DNA of 64,000 nucleotides from Terriglobus sp. RCC_193 (GTDB lineage: Bacteria; Acidobacteriota; Terriglobia; Terriglobales; Acidobacteriaceae). Location: positions 186,001-250,000 of the forward strand of contig NZ_JBFUPK010000002.1 of NCBI RefSeq assembly GCF_041355105.1, read 5' to 3'. The position numbers and the translations under genes are program-made. Numbering within the stretch: the stretch's first letter is position 1; every line of letters starts with the position of its first letter. This document shows positions 25,294 to 34,473 of this stretch, in pieces. The notes under the pieces are model-generated. The model saw nothing but the letters and a program-made list of their open reading frames with translations, did not search any database and was not told the DNA's origin.

Positions 25294-26325
25294 TCAGACG
25301 AACATGGAACTCCAGTACGCCTCGCGAGTAAGGGAAATGGTCTTAAAAGACCGTCCTGCAAACCCCGCGGTGCGTGCCTGTGCCGCTTCTGCGTCTGCCT
25401 CCGTCCGGTATAAACCGAACAAGGACGAACCGGAGCCGGAAAGCGCCGCCATCATCGCGGACGATTCCCCGAGAGCCTCATCGCCCCGAAGGGCATGCAG
25501 AATGTCGCGCAGGAAGGGGTGTTGCTGGAAGACGACCTCTTCGAAGTCGTTCGCAATCCCGGTACGGACAAGCGCAGGAAGAGGATTCCCGGCCAGGCTC
25601 CCGGATCGTTGCAGGTTCTTATGTCCCGCATCGAGTGTTCCGAAAGCACCGGAGGCGCCGGTCTGACTGTCTGCTCCCGTACAGGCGAATGCGGACGCGT
25701 AGACGCGGCTCAACTCATCAAGTCTATCCTGCGCGGCTTCGGGGGTCAATCGAGAAACCTGCTCGTCCCAGGCCTTAAACGCCAGCGGAGTGCTTGATCC
25801 CACCGTGGGCGCGAAAACCACACAATGCATCGTTGGTAGATCAGGGTACGGCAGCACAATCTGCCCCCGGTTATGCCCGTAAACCGTTCCTCCCAAAAGA
25901 AATAGTGGGACATCGGAACCGATGCGCTCTGCCAGCGCCATACGCTGCGGACCCGGCAGCGCAGTGCCCAGTTCTCTCTCCAGGCCGAGAAGCGCCGCCG
26001 CTGCATTGGCTGATCCGGCTCCCAGCCCACCCTGTACCGGCAGGTTCTTGGTCAGCGACAGGTGAACTTCCGCCGCCAGACCCATCGCCTCCAACGCCAT
26101 CTCTACAGTGCGGAAAGCAGTATTGCGAGCGTCCGTGGGCACCCGGGGATCGGTGCAGTCCATGGTGATGCGCGTAGCCGCTGCCGCCTTCGCCCTGACC
26201 GTCACCTCATCGTGCAGGCCAATGGTCTGGTACAGCGTATGCAATTCGTGGAAGCCGTCCGCGCGTGGTGGGCCGATCCTCAGGCCGAGGTTGATCTTTG
26301 CGTAGGAGCGGACGGTGGTGGACAT
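25294..26325 (-). CDS. ispE: 4-diphosphocytidyl-2-C-methyl-D-erythritol kinase
   Basis: A 343-residue GHMP kinase of the MEP isoprenoid pathway, which phosphorylates CDP-methylerythritol at the 2-hydroxyl. The N-terminal RSYAKINLGLRIG, the ATP-binding LPVQGGLGAGSANAAA and the C-terminal MAALSGSGSSLFGLY are diagnostic. About 50 extra residues (YASAFACTGADSQTG region) sit between the two lobes, making it longer than the usual 280-310. ATG 26325 has AAGAAG upstream. Confidence 0.93.
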   Translation of the reverse strand: MSTTVRSYAKINLGLRIGPPRADGFHELHTLYQTIGLHDEVTVRAKAAAATRITMDCTDPRVPTDARNTAFRTVEMALEAMGLAAEVHLSLTKNLPVQGGLGAGSANAAAALLGLERELGTALPGPQRMALAERIGSDVPLFLLGGTVYGHNRGQIVLPYPDLPTMHCVVFAPTVGSSTPLAFKAWDEQVSRLTPEAAQDRLDELSRVYASAFACTGADSQTGASGAFGTLDAGHKNLQRSGSLAGNPLPALVRTGIANDFEEVVFQQHPFLRDILHALRGDEALGESSAMMAALSGSGSSLFGLYRTEADAEAAQARTAGFAGRSFKTISLTREAYWSSMFV

Positions 26326-26407
26326 TGCTTCTTGAGTGTACCGATGCCACACGGAATCCTGCCGCGCCCGCTGGTTTCTGCATCACAGCAAGGCAGGAGA
26401 ATCTACG

Positions 26408-26737
26408 ATGAAAGCCTTCCCCTGGTTGATTGCCGGACTTGCTGTTGGCGCTGCCGCTGTGGTCGTTGCCGCACTGAACGAACCGGAAAACACCTACAGC
26501 GATCCTGACGTGGAACATGCTGCAAATCGCATTGGCGCATGGGGTGCAAAGCAGCGCGTCAAGGGTGGCGGCGAAAGCATACTCGGCGCGGCCAAGCAGA
26601 AGTTCGGTGAAGCCACGGGCAATTATGATCTGGCAGACGAAGGCGCAGGCGAGCAGACCGTTGGCCACATCAAGGATGCCGCAGGCAAGGCTGCAGATGT
26701 GGTCAGTGACACCATCAAAGACCTGAACCGCCCGTAG
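26408..26737 (+). CDS. CsbD-like protein with membrane anchor
   Basis: A 109-residue protein starting at ATG 26408 with AGGAG eight bases upstream. An N-terminal hydrophobic segment (WLIAGLAVGAAAVVVAAL) precedes a CsbD-like domain (RVKGGGESILGAAKQKFGEATGN..AGEQTVGHIKDAAGKAADVV). CsbD-like proteins are stress-induced, of unknown mechanism; the anchor is less common. It is divergent from ispE. Confidence 0.75.
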   Translation: MKAFPWLIAGLAVGAAAVVVAALNEPENTYSDPDVEHAANRIGAWGAKQRVKGGGESILGAAKQKFGEATGNYDLADEGAGEQTVGHIKDAAGKAADVVSDTIKDLNRP

Positions 26738-26743
26738 ACTTTA

Positions 26744-27337
26744 TTAGTTTCCAGCAAGTTCGCGGCTGCGGAAGGTGGCGGTGATGGCGCGCAACGCCTC
26801 ATCCCACCGCTGCGCCGCTTCCGCTTCATCCACACCCACGCCCTTGGCGTACAGCGTAATGGCAAAGCCCTCCGCCACCGTTCCTTCCAGGTCGAGCACC
26901 GCCGGCCGCATCGTCAGTTCCGCCGCAGCCAGCGAGTAAGGAAGATCCGTGAGTATCCGGTCCAGCCGGTGCAGCATCTGTTCCATGCGATGGCGCGAGG
27001 CAAAGATGGTGCGGTCGCGCCACAGCAGATCGATATAAGAAGCAAGGCCCGCCGTGGCAACTTCCTCATCCAGCAGAAGCTCGTCGCGCATGGCATCCAG
27101 TTCATCCGCATCCATCGCCCACACATCGCACTTTGCGGTGAACACAGGCGAACGTGAACCGTTCAACGCACGCAGGGCCGCGAGCAGAGCGGGATAGTCT
27201 TCCCCCTCGGGAATCTCATTCACGGCATACGGGTCTTCGCGCAGGTCTACCCACTGCAGCAAACCATCCGGCGATGCCCAGGGCACCACCAGGACGGGGT
27301 CGTCCGGGCCACATGCGGCATTCCAGTCGGTCAGCAT
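26744..27337 (-). CDS. conserved hypothetical protein coupled to the YheT-like gene
   Basis: A 197-residue soluble, acidic protein. The start ATG 27337 overlaps the end of the upstream hydrolase by seven bases (ATGCTGA), so translation is coupled; the longer frame to 27496 lies inside that gene. No signal peptide or transmembrane segment. Composition is rich in Asp, Leu and Ala, with no motif I can name. Coupling suggests a shared role with the hydrolase. Confidence 0.65.
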   Translation of the reverse strand: MLTDWNAACGPDDPVLVVPWASPDGLLQWVDLREDPYAVNEIPEGEDYPALLAALRALNGSRSPVFTAKCDVWAMDADELDAMRDELLLDEEVATAGLASYIDLLWRDRTIFASRHRMEQMLHRLDRILTDLPYSLAAAELTMRPAVLDLEGTVAEGFAITLYAKGVGVDEAEAAQRWDEALRAITATFRSRELAGN

Positions 27338-28392
27338 AGCGGCACCCGCTCCCGCGCAGAATCGGCAGCGCGGTCTTTCACAAAATCCAGCAACAGGCGT
27401 TCCGCATAATAGCCGTCGTAATCCTGCGTGGGTTGTTCGAGGAAGGCGCAGTGGCCACCGTTCTGCGGCTCCAGCAGCGTGATGTGCGGATTGCATACCA
27501 GCTTCTGCCGCGTGTTGGCAGTCAGTCGGATGAAGGGGTCGTCACATGCATGCAGCACCAGCGTCGGCACCATAATGCGATCCAGAACCCGCGCCGAAGC
27601 AGCGCGATGGTAATAGTCACTGGCGCCAGTGAAGCCACATGCAGGGCCGGTGATGTACTCGTCAAAATCGCGGATGGATTGCACACGTGCGGCAAGCTCC
27701 GGCGCATACACTGCGGGATACAAACGACACTTAAGCCGATAACGCTGCAACAGAGCGCGCAGAAAGCGGCGTTCATAGAGGCGATTCTGCGACTCATGCA
27801 GTGCGTCGGCACTCTCTCCCAGATCCATCACGGGCGAAACGGCGACGCATCCGATCAGCTGCCGCGGAGCTTCGTCTGCGAACTCCCCCACCGCCTTCAG
27901 CATCAGGTTACCGCCCATGCTGTAGCCCGCCAGAACAACGCGGCCGCAACCGCGCGCAATGAGCCACGCCAGCACAGCCTTTACATCGCCAGACATACCG
28001 GAGTGGTACAGCGTGGGCGAAAGCGCATCGGTGCCTCCGCAGTTGCGCATGTTCATGCGGACCACGTTGCATCCCGCTGCAAAGAGGCGGTTCGCATTTC
28101 CCACCACGTACTGTGAGTACGACGATCCCTCAAGACCATGCACCAGCACGACCGTGACACGGCCTTCCGGCTCCGGTTGCCAGTGGCAATGGCAAAGAAT
28201 GCGGCTGGGCAGATGCTGATCCAGCGCCACGGCTTCGGGCAGCGACTGCATCTCCTGCGGCAATGGCACGGGAACCAGTTCCGTCGTGGCCACGGGCAGG
28301 CGATCCATGCGCGGCAGAAAGTTGCCGACGATCGTCTGCAGGTGGCCGTTGCGGAGCCAGCGGCGCGGTTGAAATGGACTCGTTGCGTTCAA
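27331..28392 (-). CDS. alpha/beta hydrolase, YheT family
   Basis: A 353-residue hydrolase of the YheT/ABHD1-3 type. The N-terminal motif RNGHLQTI is characteristic. The nucleophile Ser158 is in AGYSMGGNL, the acid is in HACDDPF and the His is in GGHCAF; the oxyanion segment is VLVHGLEGSS. The start is TTG 28392 without a clear ribosome site. Family members hydrolyse esters of unknown identity in bacteria; the animal relatives act on lipids. Confidence 0.88.
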   Translation of the reverse strand: MNATSPFQPRRWLRNGHLQTIVGNFLPRMDRLPVATTELVPVPLPQEMQSLPEAVALDQHLPSRILCHCHWQPEPEGRVTVVLVHGLEGSSYSQYVVGNANRLFAAGCNVVRMNMRNCGGTDALSPTLYHSGMSGDVKAVLAWLIARGCGRVVLAGYSMGGNLMLKAVGEFADEAPRQLIGCVAVSPVMDLGESADALHESQNRLYERRFLRALLQRYRLKCRLYPAVYAPELAARVQSIRDFDEYITGPACGFTGASDYYHRAASARVLDRIMVPTLVLHACDDPFIRLTANTRQKLVCNPHITLLEPQNGGHCAFLEQPTQDYDGYYAERLLLDFVKDRAADSARERVPLC

Positions 28393-28448
28393 AATGCGAT
28401 CTTTTTATTGCACCACATTTGCACAAAGAGCGTGCGCTTCGGAGTGCC

Positions 28449-29219
28449 TCAACCCCTGACAGCGACGATAGCGGCCTTACCCAACGCGTAAATAAGCCAT
28501 GTAACCAGGACCATCACCACGCCATTTTTCACCTTCACACGCGCCACAATGGCCCCGCCAATCGCCATAAGAACCAGCGTCCACAGCGAGAACACATCCA
28601 CCGAACCAAGAAGAGTCTTCAGGAAAACAGAAGAGTCAGTGCCGAGATAGAAGCCCGGATTGGTACCGACGGGGTCGTTCAGGTTGAAGTTTTCCGTCTC
28701 GCCAAAGAGCAGTACCGCCGTACTCAGCACGGATCGGAAGATGCCCGGTAAATACGCAAAGATCATCACGGCAAACATGCCGGGATATGTGCCGGATCCG
28801 CCAAGAATAAAGTTGAACCCCAGCCACAACAGCAGAGCACCAATGGCCGCCGAAACCAGCACAAAGACCGGCCATGCCCACAGCGAAACCTGCATGATGG
28901 AAGCCGTGATGGAGATCATCTGCGCACGGCCTTCCGGTGAGGCGTTCTGCATCCTCTCCGTCTGAGCGGGACTGTTACGGATGGAAGATTCCGCCAGTCC
29001 GCGCGGCCCAACCTTGGTCAGCGCCGTGGTGCTAAAGAGATAACCGAAGATGGCCATGACGACGAATGCAAGCCACCAGGAGCGGTTGCGACGAAGATCC
29101 GCGAAGGTCTTCGAGGGCGCATAAAAGATGTTGAGGACACGCTGAACAGGCGTGAGTGGCGGCTGATTATCGTACTGGTCGATGGGGCCCGGCGGGAGTG
29201 CTTCAGGATAAGCGGACAT
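28449..29219 (-). CDS. Yip1-domain membrane protein
   Basis: A 256-residue membrane protein with about five to six transmembrane segments and a Pro-rich cytosolic N-terminus (EALPPGPIDQYDNQPPLTP). The N-terminal FYAPSKTFADLRRNRSWWLAFVV is the usual entry to bacterial Yip1-type domains. GGAG lies eight bases before ATG 29219. Function is unknown; eukaryotic relatives work in membrane trafficking. Confidence 0.8.
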   Translation of the reverse strand: MSAYPEALPPGPIDQYDNQPPLTPVQRVLNIFYAPSKTFADLRRNRSWWLAFVVMAIFGYLFSTTALTKVGPRGLAESSIRNSPAQTERMQNASPEGRAQMISITASIMQVSLWAWPVFVLVSAAIGALLLWLGFNFILGGSGTYPGMFAVMIFAYLPGIFRSVLSTAVLLFGETENFNLNDPVGTNPGFYLGTDSSVFLKTLLGSVDVFSLWTLVLMAIGGAIVARVKVKNGVVMVLVTWLIYALGKAAIVAVRG

Positions 29220-29258
29220 GAATCGTCTCCGGTATGCGGTGTGGAGGATTGTACCGCT

Positions 29259-30473
29259 CTATCTACGATCCGGCAGAGAAGTAAGTTCCGCAGGGTGGGG
29301 TGCGCCGCGGAGACGGCGATTCATGGGCTCAGAAAAGCAGGTGGCAACAAGCCATCCAAAGGCAGAGCTGAGCAGCAACGTGAACAGGCTCCACGCCACC
29401 ATGCCGCGGCCCAGACCCTTACCGGTAGTGTGGCCGATATGCAGCGCCAGGAGCGTGACGCCGATCACGAAAAACTCGTGTGTAAGGTAAACCTCGTAGC
29501 TAAGACGGCCAAGCCAACGAATTGGCACGACCCACTGCGAACCCGCACGATTACGGGCGACGAGGCCGAAGATGACCATGCAGGCGCCGAACGTAAGCAG
29601 CGAATCATCCAGATCACGTACAGCAATCCAGTGCATGAACGGGCGGATGGCGGTAACGCGAAACGGCATCTCCGCAAAGAGCATGAGCGCCCCACCGGAC
29701 CATGCGAGTGCAAGAAGTTTGGTGGGGGAAGGCAGGGTCCGGCGCATTTGCCAGCGTTGCAGAAGAAGCGCGGTGAGGCAGCCCATGGCAATGGCACCCA
29801 TGCCGCCGAGGTAGGACTTTTCTGCCTCGAGTTCGTTGGCCGCCCAGAGGGTTCGGCCCAGCGGGGCAAGCACGATCAATGTGGTAAGCAGAAGGCAGAA
29901 CAGCAGCATACCGACGCGGCGTATACGCAGAAGCAGAAGGCACGCAAGCGGAAAGAAAAGATAGAACATCTCCTCAATCGAGAGAGACCATAGGACATCC
30001 CAATTCGCTGGGAGATAACCGCGCTTTGCTTCGAGCCAGTTGAGATGAAAAGTGAGTGCAGCAATGAGAGCTTGTGGAAGTGTTGCGCGCTTTGGGGAGA
30101 TGTAAAACGCATTGATGTGCAGCAGGTGCAGGATACTGAGGAGTGCAAGCAAAGCCAGCAGCAGAGGCGCAATACGTGCAAAACGAATGCGATAGAAAAC
30201 ACGTGGCTTCAGATGAGTGAGTGAGCCAAAGCGGCGCAGTGAAATGTAAGTGATGAGGAAGCCGGAAACGGCGAAGAAAACCGTGACACCGTTGCCTCCG
30301 TTGAGGAACAGTATTCGCCATAATGCCTGTGGCAGAACATGGCCGAGATCGTGTCCTGCAATTACGAAGCGGATATAACAGTGATGCAGCACCACCGCCG
30401 CGATGGAGATGCCGCGCAACACATCCACGCTGTCAAAACGCTGTGTCGCGGGCGGCACCCCAGTCTGCGGCAA
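29259..30473 (-). CDS. acyltransferase family 3 membrane protein
   Basis: A 404-residue membrane acyltransferase of the OafA/NodX type. RFDSVDVLRGISIAAVVLHH at the N-terminus carries the family His, and the WSLSIEEMFYLFFPL motif is typical. About ten transmembrane helices follow. These enzymes acetylate or acylate exported glycans. The start TTG 30473 lies three bases after the DUF5715 stop, so the two are probably co-transcribed. Confidence 0.9.
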   Translation of the reverse strand: MPQTGVPPATQRFDSVDVLRGISIAAVVLHHCYIRFVIAGHDLGHVLPQALWRILFLNGGNGVTVFFAVSGFLITYISLRRFGSLTHLKPRVFYRIRFARIAPLLLALLALLSILHLLHINAFYISPKRATLPQALIAALTFHLNWLEAKRGYLPANWDVLWSLSIEEMFYLFFPLACLLLLRIRRVGMLLFCLLLTTLIVLAPLGRTLWAANELEAEKSYLGGMGAIAMGCLTALLLQRWQMRRTLPSPTKLLALAWSGGALMLFAEMPFRVTAIRPFMHWIAVRDLDDSLLTFGACMVIFGLVARNRAGSQWVVPIRWLGRLSYEVYLTHEFFVIGVTLLALHIGHTTGKGLGRGMVAWSLFTLLLSSAFGWLVATCFSEPMNRRLRGAPHPAELTSLPDRR

Positions 30474-30476
30474 GTG

Positions 30477-32318
30477 CTAACGCACTCCGGCAGCAAGCAA
30501 TGCGGAGATATGCCTGCGGCGCCTGGAGGGTGCCGGCACAGCCTTTACCAGTTCCATCCTGCGCTGCGGCAAAGCGTCCGGTGTGGGCGCATTCTTCTTC
30601 TGCGGCAATCCAAGGTAGCGGCGATAGACGCTGATATGGAAGCAGGCCTGCTGGAACTCTTCTTCAACGTCAACCTTTCCGGCAACTTCCACCGGCGTAA
30701 GGTAGGCACGCATCCATGCGATTTCCGTCATGCTCATGCCACGTTTGCCCAGGTCAATGGCCTGTCCATAAAGATGCGGCGAAGCGACATCACCAGTGGG
30801 TGGTGCTGCATTGCCGTTGATGCGGACCAGATGCTTCTGAAACTCGACCGTACGCACGGCGGAGGTGATGACCAGCGGCGTATGGAAGCGCGCATAGTGG
30901 GCGCGCGCCAGATCGTTCAGAAAACGAACCGTCCACGGACGCGCATACCGCCGGTTCGCAGGCATGGTGTCGTTCACCATGATGGACTCGTTATTCGGCA
31001 GTGACACCAGCAGCTTGTAATGCCGCATCTGCTGAAGCTGGTCGTCATCTTCAATGCGATCCAGACCGTCGGCAACTGCCATCTGGTTCTGGTGCACCAG
31101 GATTTCGTGGCTGCCCTTCATGGCGGGCAACATTTTGATGCGTCCGCGCGTATCGTACAGATCGACCTTGACGGCAGGAATCACGGCTGCATCCGCCGCA
31201 TCCTCATCGCTGGCAGCAACAGCGCGCCGTACTACAGGAGCAGCCTTAACGGTGCGAGTGTTATCTGTCGGAGCATCGCCGTCATCGTCAAACGTGGCGT
31301 CGGTAAGCGCCTGTGTGGTTTGCGGGTCCAGTTCCGGCTTCCTGGCCGCAGTCTTCACCGCAGCGACTGCAGAAGCAGCATCCTTGCGAATCACAATCGG
31401 TTTAGGAAGATTCGCTTTTGTTGTATCCACAGATGCCGTGTCGACGGTGTTTGTACGAACACGCTCTGGCGGCGCAACATCCGGCACAGCAGTGTCCTGG
31501 TCGCTGGCGGCCTGAGCCAGCAAATCGCCATGGACGAACGGCAAAGCAACGCGGGCTGTGGGCGCGGTACGGGGAATCTGCGTGGCAGCCTCGGCGGCGT
31601 CATCGTCGTCCGTGGTGCGAGCAAGATTTTGCGCCTGCGCCGTACGGAGGGCCTGCCGCTGCTGTTCCAACGCACGATCAAAGTCTTCCACCGTGGCTTT
31701 GCGTGGTGTCGGAGAAAGATCCGGTGCAACCACCTGCTTTACCGGCTTTGCCTTCGCCGTTGCGGGCTTGGCAGGTGCAGCAATATCTGCCGTTTCATCA
31801 GAGGACGCAGTCGTGTGCGACTTGTACCACGCATGAACACGGTCCTGCGTGGCGCGATCGACAGTTGCCGCTTCCGCCGGGGCGCCTGCCTTGCGGCTGG
31901 GGGCCTCGGCTACGGCAGCAGACTTCGTCTGAGCCGCTGCATGTGCGCCTCGCACTTCGGCACGCGCCGCCTCAATGGCTTCGCGTCCGGCAGGCCGTTT
32001 TATGGCGACTTCCGGTTTCGCAGCAGTCACCCGCTTCGCAGCGTGTCCCTTCGCAGGTTTACGAGAGGCTGCTTCCGCGCGCTCCAGTTCCGTATTGCGA
32101 TGGGACTTCGCGGATTTGGCAGCAGTCGTGTGAGCAGGCGCAGCCTTTCCATGCTTTGCAGCAGGATGCGCGGCGGTGTGACGGGTGGCAGCATGACTCA
32201 GGGTGGGCAGCAGCGTTGCCGCAAGGGCGAGCGCCACCGTGCGCACCGAAAGAGAGCGGGAGACGGTTCCGTTGGGGGTCGCGGGCATGCCGTTGGCCGG
32301 CCGCGGAGAATCATACAT
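30477..32318 (-). CDS. DUF5715 family exported protein with Ala/Lys-rich linker
   Basis: A 613-residue exported protein. The C-terminal 200 residues match DUF5715, a relative of M15 cell-wall peptidases (LVITSAVRTVEFQKHL, SPHLYGQAIDLGKRGM, and CFHISVYRRYLG, keeping His/Asp-like positions). A signal peptide-like N-terminus (RTVALALAATLLPTLSHA) precedes about 350 residues of Ala, Lys, Pro and Thr-rich low complexity, including a histone-H1-like basic block. AAAGGG precedes ATG 32318. Role in murein processing is inferred. Confidence 0.75.
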   Translation of the reverse strand: MYDSPRPANGMPATPNGTVSRSLSVRTVALALAATLLPTLSHAATRHTAAHPAAKHGKAAPAHTTAAKSAKSHRNTELERAEAASRKPAKGHAAKRVTAAKPEVAIKRPAGREAIEAARAEVRGAHAAAQTKSAAVAEAPSRKAGAPAEAATVDRATQDRVHAWYKSHTTASSDETADIAAPAKPATAKAKPVKQVVAPDLSPTPRKATVEDFDRALEQQRQALRTAQAQNLARTTDDDDAAEAATQIPRTAPTARVALPFVHGDLLAQAASDQDTAVPDVAPPERVRTNTVDTASVDTTKANLPKPIVIRKDAASAVAAVKTAARKPELDPQTTQALTDATFDDDGDAPTDNTRTVKAAPVVRRAVAASDEDAADAAVIPAVKVDLYDTRGRIKMLPAMKGSHEILVHQNQMAVADGLDRIEDDDQLQQMRHYKLLVSLPNNESIMVNDTMPANRRYARPWTVRFLNDLARAHYARFHTPLVITSAVRTVEFQKHLVRINGNAAPPTGDVASPHLYGQAIDLGKRGMSMTEIAWMRAYLTPVEVAGKVDVEEEFQQACFHISVYRRYLGLPQKKNAPTPDALPQRRMELVKAVPAPSRRRRHISALLAAGVR

Positions 32319-32430
32319 CAGAGCCCTTTCAGACTAGGCGCGCTCCCCTGATTCCCGTAAGTGACTGGCGTGAGTCGTTACCAGTTTGTTACGTGTGAGG
32401 AAATGGCGCATCTATTCCGACAAACGCATG

Positions 32431-32453
32431 CGTCAGGCCGTGGAACCCTGACG
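32431..32453 (-). terminator. weak hairpin downstream of the HD gene
   Basis: CGTCAGG and CCTGACG (7 bp) close a 9-base loop about 30 bases after the HD-domain stop. Only a short T run follows on the minus strand, so function is doubtful. Confidence 0.3.
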
Positions 32454-32482
32454 TTTCTGAGAGAAGGCTTAACGTTCCGCTC

Positions 32483-33109
32483 TTAATCCAGCAGGCCACC
32501 CGATTCCCACTGCAGTGAATCCAGAAAACTGCGCAGCGCGGCGATGCGCGGCATGGCGAGTTCCCTCGTCTTTTCCAGCCGGATCTGCGGCGGCACCGTG
32601 ACAAGCGCCTTTTCCAGCGAGCGCGCCGCATCGGCAAAGGTAACGAACCGCGTATCCTGCGCAATCTTTGCCGTCGTCCGCATCACTGCGACGGCACCCA
32701 GTTGCTCCAGCAGATCGGCGTCGCGAAGAATCGTCCCCTCCACCGTGGTGGGTTCTCCATGAGCCTCGTGCGTGCGTATGCACTCAATCACAGCCGCAAT
32801 CTTCTCTGCCGGAAACCCGCATTCGCGCAGAACTTCGCCTGCGTGCGCCACGGTGTAGGCTGTGGAGTCCCACCGCTTCAACGCCTCCGGCTCCGATGGC
32901 CGATGCCCGAGAAACACCCCCAGATCATGCACCCAGGCCGCGCCAAAGAGGACATCGTCATCCACAGGCTCGCGAACACTGGCGGCGATCTCCCGCGTCA
33001 GCGCATAGAGACGCGCTTGGTGAGAGAACTTTTCCGGAGGCAGGGCCTCTGTACGAATGCGCTTCACCAGCGTGCCGCGCCAGCCCTGGTACGTCTCAAA
33101 GGGTTCCAT
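32483..33109 (-). CDS. HD-domain phosphohydrolase-like protein
   Basis: A 208-residue cytosolic protein with the HD metal-dependent phosphohydrolase motif: His30 in SHQARLY, His61-Asp62 in AWVHDLGVF, and Asp in LRDADLLEQLG. Such proteins hydrolyse nucleotides or cyclic dinucleotides; the substrate is not clear. The gene starts at ATG 33109 without a strong ribosome site and is divergent from the HdeD-like gene. Confidence 0.85.
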   Translation of the reverse strand: MEPFETYQGWRGTLVKRIRTEALPPEKFSHQARLYALTREIAASVREPVDDDVLFGAAWVHDLGVFLGHRPSEPEALKRWDSTAYTVAHAGEVLRECGFPAEKIAAVIECIRTHEAHGEPTTVEGTILRDADLLEQLGAVAVMRTTAKIAQDTRFVTFADAARSLEKALVTVPPQIRLEKTRELAMPRIAALRSFLDSLQWESGGLLD

Positions 33110-33185
33110 CGCCGCAGACTACATGTTTTTACGGTGGACTTGTATCACAGGAAGGCACACCATGAGGGCCGGGAGGAATTTTGAT

Positions 33186-33743
33186 ATGGCTGGAACAGAA
33201 GTTGTCGCAACGGAACGTTCTCACGGCGTCTCCATCGCCATCAGCGTGCTGATGATTGTGCTTGGATTCCTTGCCCTGGCAATGCCTCTGGTAGCAGGCG
33301 TGGCGGTGACAGCCATCTTCGCCTGGGGCCTGATCCTGATGGGATTCCTGCACCTGGTATTCGCATGGCAGGTGCGCGGCGTGGGAGCACACCTGTGGGA
33401 ATTTCTGGTCGCACTGGTCTATCTCTTTTGCGGCATTTATACCTTCATGCACCCGCTGGCCGGACTGGTGGGGCTGACCGCAATCCTCGGCGTCTATCTG
33501 CTCATCAAGGGCATTATGGAGATTGTGGGCGGCCTTGCAGCGCGAAGCATTCCCGGCTCCGGATGGCTGCTGCTGGACGGTGTTATTTCGCTCGTACTGT
33601 CCTGCATCATCTGGGCACACGTGCTGGCCGCTGCCACATGGGTCATCGGAACGCTGCTGGGATTTTCGATTCTGTTCACCGGCTTCTCGCGACTGCTGTT
33701 GCTGATGAGCGTGAAACGCGCCTACAGAACCGCAACCGTATAA
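33186..33743 (+). CDS. HdeD/DUF308 family membrane protein
   Basis: A 185-residue membrane protein with six transmembrane segments in three pairs, typical of DUF308/HdeD (ISVLMIVLGFLALAMPLVAG, VTAIFAWGLILMGFLHLVFAW, and so on). ATG 33186 has GGAGG nine bases upstream; the longer frame to 33057 lies inside the divergent gene. HdeD helps acid resistance in enterobacteria. Here the role is inferred only from the family. Confidence 0.85.
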   Translation: MAGTEVVATERSHGVSIAISVLMIVLGFLALAMPLVAGVAVTAIFAWGLILMGFLHLVFAWQVRGVGAHLWEFLVALVYLFCGIYTFMHPLAGLVGLTAILGVYLLIKGIMEIVGGLAARSIPGSGWLLLDGVISLVLSCIIWAHVLAAATWVIGTLLGFSILFTGFSRLLLLMSVKRAYRTATV

Positions 33744-33745
33744 CC

Positions 33746-34423
33746 TCAGCGGCCTAACTGTCTCCGCACCAGGGCAGCGACCTGCGCAGCCTGCAGATCG
33801 CTGCCTGCCGCGTTCCAGTGAACGTCGTCAGAATGCATGTCCGCGTGTGGCTGCATCAACGCATGTTGATCGTCCACGGAGATGTTGAGCCGCTGCATGA
33901 CCTGCGCCGCATCGCGATTGCGCTGGTCAATGCGAGCATTCGTAGCGCCTGTATCCGAGTCTTTGCGGACAGGTGTCGTATCGGTCCACACCAGACGTGC
34001 CTGCGGCTGCAGCTTCTTCAACGTGCTGACAACGCCCGGCAGCGATGCCGCATATTCCGCCTCAGTAAATCGCCATCCATGCATGCCGTTGTTGAAATGG
34101 ATCACCGCAAACGGCACTGCCGCAAGCGCCATGTAGTCCTTTAACTGTGCCGTATAACGCGGGTCCGCGCTGCATGCCGAAGTAGCGAAGAGATACACAT
34201 TCGCAACACCTTCCAGCGCCTTCACCGTTGACGGATAGTAAGCACGCGTAATGGAATCGCCCAGCAGCAAAACATTTGGCAGCGCCGGATTGGGTGATTC
34301 GGGCCGATCGGCCCACGTCCACTCAATCTTTTCCGTGCGCAGATCCGGTATATGTTTTGCCTGTGCACTGGCTGCAACAGGCAGGATGAGGCACAGTGCG
34401 AGAACATGGGGCGTCAGCTTCAT
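33746..34423 (-). CDS. exported SGNH/GDSL hydrolase
   Basis: A 225-residue exported esterase-like protein. From ATG 34423 it has a good signal peptide (MKLTPHVLALCLILPVAASAQA); GTG 34438 is an alternative. Block I is LLLGDSITRA (Ser57), block III is the Asn in IHFNNGMHGW, and block V is DDVHWNAAG with the catalytic Asp and His. SGNH enzymes deacylate sugars or lipids. It is convergent with the HdeD-like gene, two bases apart. Confidence 0.88.
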   Translation of the reverse strand: MKLTPHVLALCLILPVAASAQAKHIPDLRTEKIEWTWADRPESPNPALPNVLLLGDSITRAYYPSTVKALEGVANVYLFATSACSADPRYTAQLKDYMALAAVPFAVIHFNNGMHGWRFTEAEYAASLPGVVSTLKKLQPQARLVWTDTTPVRKDSDTGATNARIDQRNRDAAQVMQRLNISVDDQHALMQPHADMHSDDVHWNAAGSDLQAAQVAALVRRQLGR

Positions 34424-34473
34424 GCGAACGATGGTCACATTCCTGCCGCGCCACTGGCAACTGCATCACCCCG

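Noticed and set aside
31020-32351. Plus-strand frame of 443 codons over the DUF5715 gene
   Set aside because: Arg/Cys-rich shadow of the Ala/Lys-rich coding strand; no ribosome site.
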